Below, in pieces: positions 17,901-25,780 of a DNA stretch of 64,000 nucleotides. The stretch's first letter is position 1. Each line of letters starts with the position of its first letter. The notes beneath the pieces were generated by a model, which was given only the letters and a program-made list of their open reading frames with translations, did no database searches and was not told where the DNA came from. The DNA comes from Paenibacillus sp. 1011MAR3C5 (GTDB lineage: Bacteria; Bacillota; Bacilli; Paenibacillales; Paenibacillaceae): the NCBI RefSeq assembly GCF_003591485.1, contig NZ_QZCF01000001.1, positions 930,001 to 994,000 on the forward strand. The letters run 5' to 3'. The translations under genes were made by a program, and so were the position numbers.

Positions 17901-20900
17901 GGTAAAATCGTTGACAGCTCCCAACGAATTGGAATGCTTAGTAACGTTTTTGTAATTATCGTAGACATAACTTTCGGTTGCCCGATTCGCCGAGGATTGG
18001 CCTGCCGCATTCGTATAATACGTTGCAACTGAAAGCGGGTTCGTCCTTGTCTTCGTCATATCATAAGTCATATCCGTGACTTTACTTACGTTAGTAGTTA
18101 AATCTTTAATCGCTGACTTGGTATGGTAATAAGCTGATCCCGTATCCGAGTTAATAAATTTCTTGTTGAAGGTATGCGTCGATTCTAGCTGTTGATCGAA
18201 TAATTTAGTCGAAAACGTGTGACTGCTTCCATGTTGACTTCCCATATCTCCTTGATAGACCAATGTGGATAAATTAAAGTCTTTCGTTTGCCCGTTAGCA
18301 AAGGTCACAACATCTTTGCGTGAAGCTAACCTGTAAACGTCATTATACGATGTTGAACTTCCCCACTTTCTTCGAACATAGGATGATTCGTACGTATATT
18401 CTGTTCGTAAACCCGTTGGATGTACAATTTTCGTTAGTAAATTGTAATTATTGGATTTGCTTCCTCCACTTGGCGCAAGCTGGAACGTAGCTTGTCTCGT
18501 TGCATAACTGTAAGTGGTTTGACGACCTACCTGATCAATAACTTGATTCAATACTTCCCTGCCATCAAGAATTCCTTTGACGTAGGTAACCGTACTATTA
18601 TTATATTTAATAAGCACTTTGTTTTGAGGGTATTCGATAACGATCGTATTTCCGATGGCATCGCTAACCGAAGTAAGTACCGTACCATATGTCGCTATTT
18701 CACTATATCCAAAACCAATATAATTATTGTTCTTGTCCTGAATATATATAGCGTTTCCATCATTATCGAAATAAATCTTGTTACCCAATACCGACTTTAG
18801 TACCCCTACTGACTTTCTACCCAAATACGTCACTGAGGTATCATAGGCATACGACCAATCGGACCACGGATAATTCACAAGCGTAGATCCAGAAATTTCG
18901 TAAGTTCCCAAATCCGGAACATTCACATATTTTTTGCTTCCCTCGGTTTTCACATAGGGGATGTTCCATGTCCAACCTTGACCAATGGGGAATTTCTTAT
19001 TTATCGGGTTTTCTTTTGTATGGTTGGTATAGCTAGTTTCTGGGTTGGAATAAATGCCCGAGGTTGCTCGATATACGGTTTTAAACGTCTCATAATTATC
19101 GTTATACCTACCGCTTGTTACGACGCTGTATAAATCATCGATTTCTGCACGTGTGTATCTGGACATCGTTCCCTCAGATGTTCTAGGGATCCATGAAGGT
19201 GCTTCAGAGATTGTGTACGAGTAATCGAACGAATATTTTGTTCGGTAATTATATGCATAGTACATATCGAAATGCTGTGCGCTACTCGTATCATAAGTAC
19301 GTGTTAGACTAAATGAAAGCCCGTTTCTGCCCGGCAGAGTAAAATCTGTTTCTGTTATGCTTAGCGAGCCGGACAACATAGATACATTCTCATTATATAA
19401 CTCTATAGAGAAGGGGGCTTCGTCTATCTTCATTTGAGGAGCCACTATATTTGGTTCATTAGTATTTTGATTACTTAGCTTATTCATTGTACCGCTTGAG
19501 TTTTTCTCAGTATCCTCATTATTTTCTCTTTCTTTGACATCTTCAGTTGTGGAACTTGTTTTTTCCTCATCATGTCGAGCTGTAGATTCTTCTAAGATTT
19601 TTTCAGAAAGAATACTCTTGTCTGTAATCTCATTAGGTGAAGGATTCTCCCTATTCAAATAGAAATCGTCGCCGAAAATGGACTCGTTTTCACTTTCAGC
19701 CGAATCCGATATGTTTACAGGAACCAGTGTTTCGCCATCAAGATTATTCAAGCCACTGGATTCTGTTGCTTTATAAGATGCTGTAAATAATTTTTCTTTT
19801 TCAAGATATTCATCATTTAGCCTCGCACGTTCTTGAATCACTTTCTGCTCAGAGTATGGATCAGAGGTTTCTTTCTGAATTCTAATCGCTTCTAACTCCA
19901 AATATTTTTTTAGAAGATAGCTTTTTTCTTCTGCGGTTCCTTCAAATTCTGGAACATCACTTTGAACGGGCTCATCTTCGGGAAATGGAAGTGAAGGCAG
20001 TTCTTCATCCACACCTTCCAGTGGATCTGTGGCTATTATGAATTGTGCGAAACCATAACCAAATAATTCGGCTGGCGTCAGCTTCAGAGTGTTTGATCGC
20101 ATTATTTCGTTGATTTCAGATGAACCTAGTCCAGGAAAAGCCGCCATATACCTGGCTGTTATACTTGTGACATTCGCAGCCGCTATGCCTGTACCGTCAT
20201 ATTGTCCACCTTCTCCACTTATGCCATAGCCTACGTAATCGAGATGAGTTCCTCTATTCGATTGGAGCATAAGCTGATGCTCTTCATCCACTGCACCTAC
20301 TGCAATAACCGTATTATAACCGGCAGGAAATTCCAATGTATCGGTGGCTTGGTCGCCGGCAGCCGCAATGAGTAAAATCCCTTCCTCACTTGCCATATAC
20401 ATTGTTTCTGCCAACGCTAGTGAATAGTCTGAATGACTAAAACTCATATTAACGATATTTATTTCATTATCTATAGACCATTCTATGGCCTCAATTATTT
20501 GACTATATGAAGCAACACCTGATTGATCAAATATTTTAAGCGCATACAATAAAGATTCAGGGGAATTTTGCTTTATCGCAGCAATGACATCGCCCCCATG
20601 TCCATGATTATCCAGGTATTTGTCTTCATCAGATATAAATGATGCTCCTCCTGCAACTTGTTCTTCAGAAGTTGCACCTGTATCTAGCACAGCTATTTTA
20701 ATTGGAGATGGTGCGGCTGCATTATTCGTTAATAGCTCTTCCTGAGTGCTAGTTAATATTGAATTATTTTGGACATTGATAGTATCAGTCGTAATCTGAT
20801 CTACCTTCTCGCTAGCGGGTAGCAATCGCTCGTTTTCCGCAATAGGAGAAGCAGTCAATTGAATGATTTTATTCTTTTCAATAAATTCAACATTCTCATT

Positions 20901-21146
20901 GGCCGTTAACTCTTGGTATTGTTGCTGGGATAATATGACGTTAATGATTGAAACATGATCAAATATTTTCACAATACTTCCTGGGTCTAAACTATCGATT
21001 CCCGCTTCAACATCTTTGAATTTAATTAAATATTGTTCTATCTGCTCCTGAGCTGCTTGTTCTTCCAATCTCGGCTCAGCATATGTCTGAGGAACACTTG
21101 TAATAAGCATTAAAAAAGTCAGTGCAAAGATTAGTACTTTCTTCAT
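14979..21146 (-). CDS. Secreted RHS-repeat toxin with inactive subtilisin-like N-terminal domain
   Basis: A 2055-residue protein in this order: signal peptide (1-23); I9-like propeptide (about 36-97); S8 subtilase fold (about 148-370); an acidic Ser/Glu/Asn-rich linker (about 380-600); an RHS entry motif (SITETDFTLPGRNGLSFSLT); many YD repeats; the RHS core ending NNPLIYIDPSG; a Gly/Ser/Lys-rich linker; and the toxin tip. In the subtilase, Asp155 (IAVLDTG) and a His (HGHGGDV, about 183) remain. The catalytic Ser is Gly320 (DGTGIAAANV instead of GTSMA) and the oxyanion Asn is Asp265, so it is very likely inactive. The tip (KQGKHVYGHNNHDPNKTSWG to HGYPVDPKLYLP) resembles polymorphic toxin type 50 domains. 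It lies in an operon 23 bases after the companion gene, with AGGAGG before its ATG. Confidence 0.85.
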   Translation of the reverse strand: MKKVLIFALTFLMLITSVPQTYAEPRLEEQAAQEQIEQYLIKFKDVEAGIDSLDPGSIVKIFDHVSIINVILSQQQYQELTANENVEFIEKNKIIQLTASPIAENERLLPASEKVDQITTDTINVQNNSILTSTQEELLTNNAAAPSPIKIAVLDTGATSEEQVAGGASFISDEDKYLDNHGHGGDVIAAIKQNSPESLLYALKIFDQSGVASYSQIIEAIEWSIDNEINIVNMSFSHSDYSLALAETMYMASEEGILLIAAAGDQATDTLEFPAGYNTVIAVGAVDEEHQLMLQSNRGTHLDYVGYGISGEGGQYDGTGIAAANVTSITARYMAAFPGLGSSEINEIMRSNTLKLTPAELFGYGFAQFIIATDPLEGVDEELPSLPFPEDEPVQSDVPEFEGTAEEKSYLLKKYLELEAIRIQKETSDPYSEQKVIQERARLNDEYLEKEKLFTASYKATESSGLNNLDGETLVPVNISDSAESENESIFGDDFYLNRENPSPNEITDKSILSEKILEESTARHDEEKTSSTTEDVKERENNEDTEKNSSGTMNKLSNQNTNEPNIVAPQMKIDEAPFSIELYNENVSMLSGSLSITETDFTLPGRNGLSFSLTRTYDTSSAQHFDMYYAYNYRTKYSFDYSYTISEAPSWIPRTSEGTMSRYTRAEIDDLYSVVTSGRYNDNYETFKTVYRATSGIYSNPETSYTNHTKENPINKKFPIGQGWTWNIPYVKTEGSKKYVNVPDLGTYEISGSTLVNYPWSDWSYAYDTSVTYLGRKSVGVLKSVLGNKIYFDNDGNAIYIQDKNNNYIGFGYSEIATYGTVLTSVSDAIGNTIVIEYPQNKVLIKYNNSTVTYVKGILDGREVLNQVIDQVGRQTTYSYATRQATFQLAPSGGSKSNNYNLLTKIVHPTGLRTEYTYESSYVRRKWGSSTSYNDVYRLASRKDVVTFANGQTKDFNLSTLVYQGDMGSQHGSSHTFSTKLFDQQLESTHTFNKKFINSDTGSAYYHTKSAIKDLTTNVSKVTDMTYDMTKTRTNPLSVATYYTNAAGQSSANRATESYVYDNYKNVTKHSNSLGAVNDFTYDSNRRLKSSIERFSAAQALYTEIVSRTAQGDPKEVMIRANSATGAILQNVVYSYDAHGNVTEIQNKEQNRTNTIKVEYSTANGYNSAFPTKIIKLYTDVNGVANQQELQALYDKPTGLIQAFTDGKKNTSTYTYDKLDRLTKVTQPDGTTVTQQYLDLQNQITHEDELKRKSYVKWNPLGLHMESGIYVAGVMRPQVKNEYDSNSRIIWAEDATGLRTTFNYDRWGRVLTVAKSGKVQTTQSFDDFLATSVITDPTGYKVRESTDSYGRVIKREDGQGNQFTTKWTGTYDWAHRLLTQQDGKNFLTTYGYDPLGRLLSVKAPNNQLFQYSYNRSGNMIQMTYPDGKIVKHDYDEIGRLIKTTDPLNKVEKYTYDGNGNVSAFINKKGQQINYLYNNKRDWLEQKSGPDQTIRFTYNLDGSRKTMQDNGTRTTKYFYEPDTGYLDYIEYPDTKKIDYGYDVAGDLVQVILPFSDRVNYLYNDEKQIKQVNWNNAKQVEFSYVYGNMIDQMKYVNGLTHDYNYADGKMTEVWHLNGTNQLNKYIYSYDVNGNINKRVEKILNKPEETYTFTYDSMNRLQTSSLFNESYTYDGRGNRLTLSSDSGIYIPAGNASYEYDSFDRLVKSTKNGTVIEYKYDGDGLLVERKENNITIRYYYSDQLLVAEGIVQSGNTVTEKASYLQDNGPLLREDGSGNKYYYMKNGHGDVIELRSATGAVQNSYKYDLWGNTLQAAELVPNPFRYTGELWDNNAGLQYLRARWYDPSLGRFINEDTYKGEMNNPMTLNLYTYVVNNPLIYIDPSGNKHLPQGSGGGGRSRHALSGGGGSPTPPVSKSKSKASPKPKSSNSSDALRQEILRVKQSSAKGKGNVTKLPNQGIVTGNVQGAPKVDAGKQGKHVYGHNNHDPNKTSWGRGQDGVNLTQEGWMKGTPTSNSDKVRVWDTGKPIGPNGETGVRVHMDGKGNIHGYPVDPKLYLP

Positions 21147-21169
21147 ACGAATCCTCCTATATTTTCTTT

Positions 21170-22717
21170 TTATTTCTGTACGGATTTCATATTCCCGTTA
21201 TCATCATAAGTAAAAGAAGCAATAATATTATTTTGAGAATCCTTAATGTAAATGAGCCGTCCATTAGAATCATACTCATATTTAATACTTAATAATTGAT
21301 TATTTGATGAAGTTGTGAAATTTACATCCTTTATTTTCCAATCATTGTCATACCAAGTCATTCTAACGAAATAATAATTCCCAGGTATTAAATTGTTAAT
21401 CGTATAAGTACCGTTCGCAGCTTTATCACTCACGATAGTTGTCCATTGACCACTAGCATAGTGATATAATTCGAGTTTATTACCGTACACTACATTTGCA
21501 GGATACTTCACGTTAACGCCGGCAAATGTGCTTTGGACATTGCTGACATTTATCGTCGGCTGTCCTGTCGCAATTGTAGTAACAATTTTATCAACAACTA
21601 TCCATACATCATTCTGAAAATATGTAAGTCTTCCTCTATAAGTATTTCCAATCGAGAGATTAGATGCAGTATAAGAACCATTTTTGGTGTAATAAGTTCC
21701 AGAAATATCAGTCCATTGGTTTGTTGTGAAATTGTACAGTTCCAATCTATTCCCATAGGCATTGGGGTTAATATAGGCAACGTTCCAGGTTATTGAGTTT
21801 GTTGTTATGTTACTTGCTGAAATTGAAGGCAGGGTTGCGTTGGTAGTGGTAACAAGTGACTGGGATGGCATATTGGATTCAATCGATTGTTTCGGAGCGT
21901 TCTTCATCAACAACATAAATTCTAAGATTCTTGATGTGTTTACTTCATACTCGTTATTCTCTATATTTCCGATTGGATTTGAGGTTACTTCAAGCAAATT
22001 ATTAAGTTGTAATTGGTTCATATTTAAATTCATGGATAGCATCATAAGTATTACGTCTAGACTTGATGTTCCATCTACTAAATTATATTTTCTTGATACG
22101 ACTTTATCTTTCTCGACAGAATAACTTTTAATCAGTGCTTTTTCAGAAACCTTTTGAGCAAGATCATCTTTATTAATTGTTATTGCTTTTCCGAGCTCAT
22201 TTTTTTCAACAATTATATCGGAACTAATAAATAGGAGTCCTTTCTCACTGGCAACACTCATAGCTTTCCGTTCTTTAGCGGAAAAATCATCTTTGATAGT
22301 GGGCAATTCCAATACTTTAATTTGATTTTCCAAAGACCAGTCAATAGCAGAAATTAAGAAGTCTCGACTATCTGATATAGTTATGATGTATTTCTCCACT
22401 TGCTTATTCTGTACTAAAGTCTTATTGGGAAAATACTTTTTCTTATCCTCCTGCTTAAGCATTTGAAGTGATTTTTCAATCGATTCTGCACGTAATTGTT
22501 CAACATCCATTTTTTTAGCGCTTTCTTTTCCCTGGATGGATGCCGTTTTAATCGTTTTTACCTCGCTTGCACTTTCAATCCCTTTCATATTTTCGCTGAT
22601 GGCAATACTTTGCGAGCTCTGAAAGTAGCTAGTAAATAAGAAAATAATCATAATCAAGATAACGATTTTTTTCTTGGAGACACCAGTAAACGACGCTCTT
22701 TGTTTCCTCTTAAACAT
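21170..22717 (-). CDS. Companion surface protein: eroded subtilase-like region, two FN3-like domains, YD repeat
   Basis: About 515 residues from ATG 22717 (GTG 22720 also possible), with a basic N-terminus and one hydrophobic segment serving as signal or anchor (KKKIVILIMIIFLFTSYF). The middle parallels the subtilase of the next gene: AIDWSLENQIKVLELP against AIEWSIDNEINIVNMS, MSVASEKGLLFISS against MYMASEEGILLIAAA, VDGTSSLDV against YDGTGIAAA. It has lost the Asp and His motifs. Two FN3-like repeats follow (ending about residue 470, sharing YGNRLELYNF and YGNKLELYHY), then YEYDSNGRLIYIKD and FTYDDNGN, RHS-type YD repeats. It is first in the toxin operon. Its role is unknown; helping display or process the RHS toxin is a guess. 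Confidence 0.6.
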   Translation of the reverse strand: MFKRKQRASFTGVSKKKIVILIMIIFLFTSYFQSSQSIAISENMKGIESASEVKTIKTASIQGKESAKKMDVEQLRAESIEKSLQMLKQEDKKKYFPNKTLVQNKQVEKYIITISDSRDFLISAIDWSLENQIKVLELPTIKDDFSAKERKAMSVASEKGLLFISSDIIVEKNELGKAITINKDDLAQKVSEKALIKSYSVEKDKVVSRKYNLVDGTSSLDVILMMLSMNLNMNQLQLNNLLEVTSNPIGNIENNEYEVNTSRILEFMLLMKNAPKQSIESNMPSQSLVTTTNATLPSISASNITTNSITWNVAYINPNAYGNRLELYNFTTNQWTDISGTYYTKNGSYTASNLSIGNTYRGRLTYFQNDVWIVVDKIVTTIATGQPTINVSNVQSTFAGVNVKYPANVVYGNKLELYHYASGQWTTIVSDKAANGTYTINNLIPGNYYFVRMTWYDNDWKIKDVNFTTSSNNQLLSIKYEYDSNGRLIYIKDSQNNIIASFTYDDNGNMKSVQK

Positions 22718-22754
22718 CACAAGAATACATCCTTTCATATTTTTATTATTTTCT

Positions 22755-22783
22755 ATTATATTTGATAATATATTACAATTTAA
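22755..22783 (-). promoter_or_regulatory. Probable promoter of the toxin operon
   Basis: On the minus strand a perfect TATAAT (22760-22755) lies 17 bases after TTAAAT (22783-22778), about 35 bases before the companion gene's start. The rest of 22784-22970 is AT-rich on the island side, with no other structure I can support. Confidence 0.45.
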
Positions 22784-22984
22784 GTCTATATCCTATATAA
22801 ATCCCGTCCAATAGTTCTTAGGTAGGATAAACTGCTATTTCCCCCTATATTTTTCTATAGGCGAACAAATGTTCTACAATCAAAAATCACCTTATCCTAG
22901 CCCTAAAATCATTTTCTGGATAAAATCCACTCCACCCGCAAAACATACCTTTATGTCCGTCATGCTTCTGAAAGGGTGAGAAGA

Positions 22985-24034
22985 TTGAAGGTGTGGATTC
23001 CGATGACGGCCGCTGTGACGGCTTTGTCGCTTATTATAAGTCCGGGAGTTCCTGCAGCCGTAGCAGGGAAGACGGTATCGGCAGCAGCAAGCCGCATGGA
23101 GGAGCCGGGGGCTGTTCCCGTCAAGGATCAATACGATGTGCGGCGCGAGCTATACGACAGCCTGAGCAGTGTAACGAACGTGGAGTGGTACTGGATCGCC
23201 GCGGTCGATCAGTATGAACGAACGATTTCGAAGGCGAAGCCGAAGGCCAGACCGCAACTCGGCCAGACAGTCGGCGTCTTCATCGATCAGGCACGGTGGG
23301 CAGGCGTGCTTAACCCCTACTCCGACGACAACTTCCCGCTATCCATCCAATGGTTCAATGGTATTGGACGAGACGGGGACGGCAACGGCCTCGCTGATCG
23401 CAGCAGCGATACTGACTTGCTCTATTCCCTGGTAAGCTTCGCCTCGGCGAAAGGAACGAGCGACATACGCTTCCCCATCGGCTTATGGGATTATTACCGC
23501 AACAGCCGCGCCGTGCAACGGATTGAGCAGTTCGCATCCGTCTATAAGAAATACGGCAAGCTTGATTTATACCAGCACGCCTTTCCTTTGCCGGTCGGCA
23601 CGAATTACTCCTACAAGGATACATGGGGCGCCAAGCGGGGCTGGGGCGGGCGCCGCAGCCACGAAGGCACCGATCTGTTCGCCGGGCACGGCACACCAGT
23701 AAGGAGCACCTGTTATGGCGTCATCGAGATTAAGGGCTGGAATCGGTTCGGCGGGTGGCGTATCGGTATACGTGATCTGAACAACCATTACCATTACTAC
23801 GCTCACCTGTCCGGCTTCGACAAGAAGCTTGCGGTCGGCGATATCGTGGAGCCGGGACAAGTCGTCGGCTGGGTCGGCAGCTCCGGCTACGGGAAGCCTG
23901 GCACCTCCGGCAAGTTTCCTCCGCATCTGCATTATGGCATCTACAGCGACCGAGGGCTTGTAGAATGGGCTTTCGACCCCTATCCGATGCTGAGACGGTG
24001 GGAGCAGCAAGAACGCCAGCGCCGAAGACGCTAG
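22985..24034 (+). CDS. lytH: Secreted M23-family cell-wall peptidase, LytH-like
   Basis: A roughly 350-residue exported protein: an N-terminal hydrophobic segment, then a C-terminal LytM/M23 metallopeptidase domain (about 210-340). Zinc-site motifs are SHEGTDLFAGHGTP and PPHLHYGIYSD. B. subtilis LytH (YunA) is an L-Ala-D-Glu endopeptidase acting on peptidoglycan during sporulation; the length and the neighbours lipA and yunB support the same gene. GTG 22976 is almost inside the Shine-Dalgarno AAAGGG, so TTG 22985 (eight bases of spacing) is the better start. It is convergent with yunB over a shared terminator. Confidence 0.8.
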   Translation: MKVWIPMTAAVTALSLIISPGVPAAVAGKTVSAAASRMEEPGAVPVKDQYDVRRELYDSLSSVTNVEWYWIAAVDQYERTISKAKPKARPQLGQTVGVFIDQARWAGVLNPYSDDNFPLSIQWFNGIGRDGDGNGLADRSSDTDLLYSLVSFASAKGTSDIRFPIGLWDYYRNSRAVQRIEQFASVYKKYGKLDLYQHAFPLPVGTNYSYKDTWGAKRGWGGRRSHEGTDLFAGHGTPVRSTCYGVIEIKGWNRFGGWRIGIRDLNNHYHYYAHLSGFDKKLAVGDIVEPGQVVGWVGSSGYGKPGTSGKFPPHLHYGIYSDRGLVEWAFDPYPMLRRWEQQERQRRRR

Positions 24035-24110
24035 AGCCTATGCACGCTCGGGTCCTCATGCTCCTCGCACTGCCTTTACGCAACCAGGCAGCGAATAGAT
24101 GCTCCAACAC

Positions 24111-24149
24111 AACAATCCCGCAGGGGCTGGCAGCCCCTGCGGGATTGTT
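24111..24149. terminator. Strong bidirectional terminator between lytH and yunB
   Basis: AACAATCCCGCAGGGGCTG and the complementary CAGCCCCTGCGGGATTGTT form a near-perfect stem of 18-19 bases with almost no loop. It is placed between two convergent genes. Confidence 0.85.
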
Positions 24150-24174
24150 CGATTTTGGCTCAGTCTCAGGATCA

Positions 24175-25248
24175 TTATTCGGACTGCATCTGTAATAACG
24201 GGGAATGTCCGTCCTCCGCCTTCTTCTCTCCTTCTTCGACACCTGGACTGGTGGAGACTCCCGTCCCCGGCGAGATCGGAACGGATATGTTAGGCGCTTG
24301 CGGCGCATTCTCTCCGACCGGATTGCCGGAGCTGTCGTAATAATACATCGGCACATCGCCGACAACGAGCAAATAGGAGATCGGTATTTCCGTCTCCACC
24401 AGCTCCGGCTCGGTATCGAACGGAATAATGATGGACACCTCCGCGACTACCTTGATGTAGACCTCGACCAGCACCATATTGATAGCTGCGTTGCGCTCTC
24501 TTGTGCTCAGCTCGACCTTAACCGCTCCGACCGGCTCGAATTTGACAGGAACACGAGGACCGAATGAGGAGATGATCGCACTATTAAGCGCATGACCAAT
24601 CGGAATATGCTCCGGTATGTCCTTAATCTCCTTCAGCGTGCTCTGCACCGTTTCGATCGTCTCGGATGTAATACTCATATGTTCCGTATAGTTCAGCATA
24701 AATCCCGATATCTTCCCATTTCCGTTCATTTTCCAGTCAATTAGCTTCTCCGAGTCCGATTTGCGGGCAACCTGCTCCGTAATGGCTTTATTAATCGCTT
24801 GGGTGGCGACCTGCTTCACCCGGACCTTGGCAATATTCATTAGAGGCGGACGCAAATTCCGCTCGATAAAGATAAACGACGGCACCGTGAACAACAGCAT
24901 AAATACCAGCATCAGCAATAGTATGGTGCGCTTGCGTATCCGGCGCCGAGGACGCGCATCCTTGGGCTTCGTCCCCCAGGAAGACACTTGCGCCTTCCGT
25001 CCGCTGCGGCGGGGCTGGAAGAGGGAAGGTCGTTTGCCCCAACCTCCGCCTTTGCCTCCGGAGGCTGGCTTGCCGCCCCACTTCATGCCGTTCAGCTTCG
25101 TTCCGCCCGAGCCCCATTTCGCTCCGCCTGACTTGGCGGGCGCTGATTTGGCGCGTGGACCTCCCCAAGTCACCGTCTTCACCTTGCGAAAACCTCCCAA
25201 GCCTCGGAACAGCCCGTGTCGAAAGCCTCGCCTTCCCCACTTCGCCAT
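24175..25248 (-). CDS. yunB: Sporulation protein YunB with long basic N-terminal extension
   Basis: The YunB-like part starts near residue 95 with a basic stretch and one membrane span (RKRTILLLMLVFMLLFTVPS), then the conserved ATQAINKAITEQVA and IPIGHALNSAIISSFGP segments. YunB is a sporulation protein in B. subtilis. The first 90 residues are unusual: Gly/Lys/Trp/Arg-rich, with repeated KWG-like motifs (AKSGGAKWGSGG, GMKWGGKPASGG). The C-terminus adds an acidic disordered tail. GGGAGG precedes the ATG. Total length 357 exceeds the roughly 250 residues of the Bacillus protein. Confidence 0.8.
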   Translation of the reverse strand: MAKWGRRGFRHGLFRGLGGFRKVKTVTWGGPRAKSAPAKSGGAKWGSGGTKLNGMKWGGKPASGGKGGGWGKRPSLFQPRRSGRKAQVSSWGTKPKDARPRRRIRKRTILLLMLVFMLLFTVPSFIFIERNLRPPLMNIAKVRVKQVATQAINKAITEQVARKSDSEKLIDWKMNGNGKISGFMLNYTEHMSITSETIETVQSTLKEIKDIPEHIPIGHALNSAIISSFGPRVPVKFEPVGAVKVELSTRERNAAINMVLVEVYIKVVAEVSIIIPFDTEPELVETEIPISYLLVVGDVPMYYYDSSGNPVGENAPQAPNISVPISPGTGVSTSPGVEEGEKKAEDGHSPLLQMQSE

Positions 25249-25472
25249 CTCTATCCCTCCCGTCCGCTCGTCCTGCGCTCTTCCATACTTATGCGGGGTT
25301 TGGACAAAAAAGAAGGCGAGCCTGGACTAACATCCCTTCTCTTCTAATGGCTGCAACCGTGAAAAATCGCCCCGACTGACTAGCCCTTGTTGTTCGAAAG
25401 CACATCATGCGCTAGACTATAGATCATGGAATAATGACAGGCGATACGCCACATTAAGAAGGGAGTTCGAAC

Positions 25473-25688
25473 ATGTCGCTTAACCGAAGGCTGCTGACGG
25501 ATACCGATTTTGAAGAAGCATTGCAAAAAGGGACGCGTATCCGGGTATTTCAGGATAATCACATCGTAGATGCGAGCTCCGTTATCGTACGGTTCGACGA
25601 GAATACCGTCGTGACCCAATCTACCGTGAGCGATCTCATGTATCATCAAAGATCGGCCTGCGAGTTTTTCGATCTGCGAAAGCGATAA
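25473..25688 (+). CDS. Small hypothetical protein
   Basis: A 71-residue soluble protein (MSLNRRLLTDTDFEEALQKG, RIRVFQDNHIVDASSVIVRF) with a beta-rich core. GGGAG precedes the ATG by seven bases and a terminator follows the stop, which supports a real gene. An antisense ORF of 146 codons covers it but lacks a start signal. No family recognised. Confidence 0.55.
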   Translation: MSLNRRLLTDTDFEEALQKGTRIRVFQDNHIVDASSVIVRFDENTVVTQSTVSDLMYHQRSACEFFDLRKR

Positions 25689-25704
25689 GCACCTATACAT
25701 GCCG

Positions 25705-25750
25705 AAAGGCCGTCCGCGAGCTGCGTTATGCAGTCTTTGGACGGCCTTTT
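25705..25750. terminator. Terminator between the small gene and the BceB-like permease
   Basis: GGCCGTCC (25708-25715) and GGACGGCC (25739-25746) form an eight-base stem followed by TTTT on the plus strand, with AAA-rich sequence on the other side. It can serve both convergent genes. Confidence 0.7.
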
Positions 25751-25780
25751 CACGTAATCGAAATTGTAAGATCCGAACCC

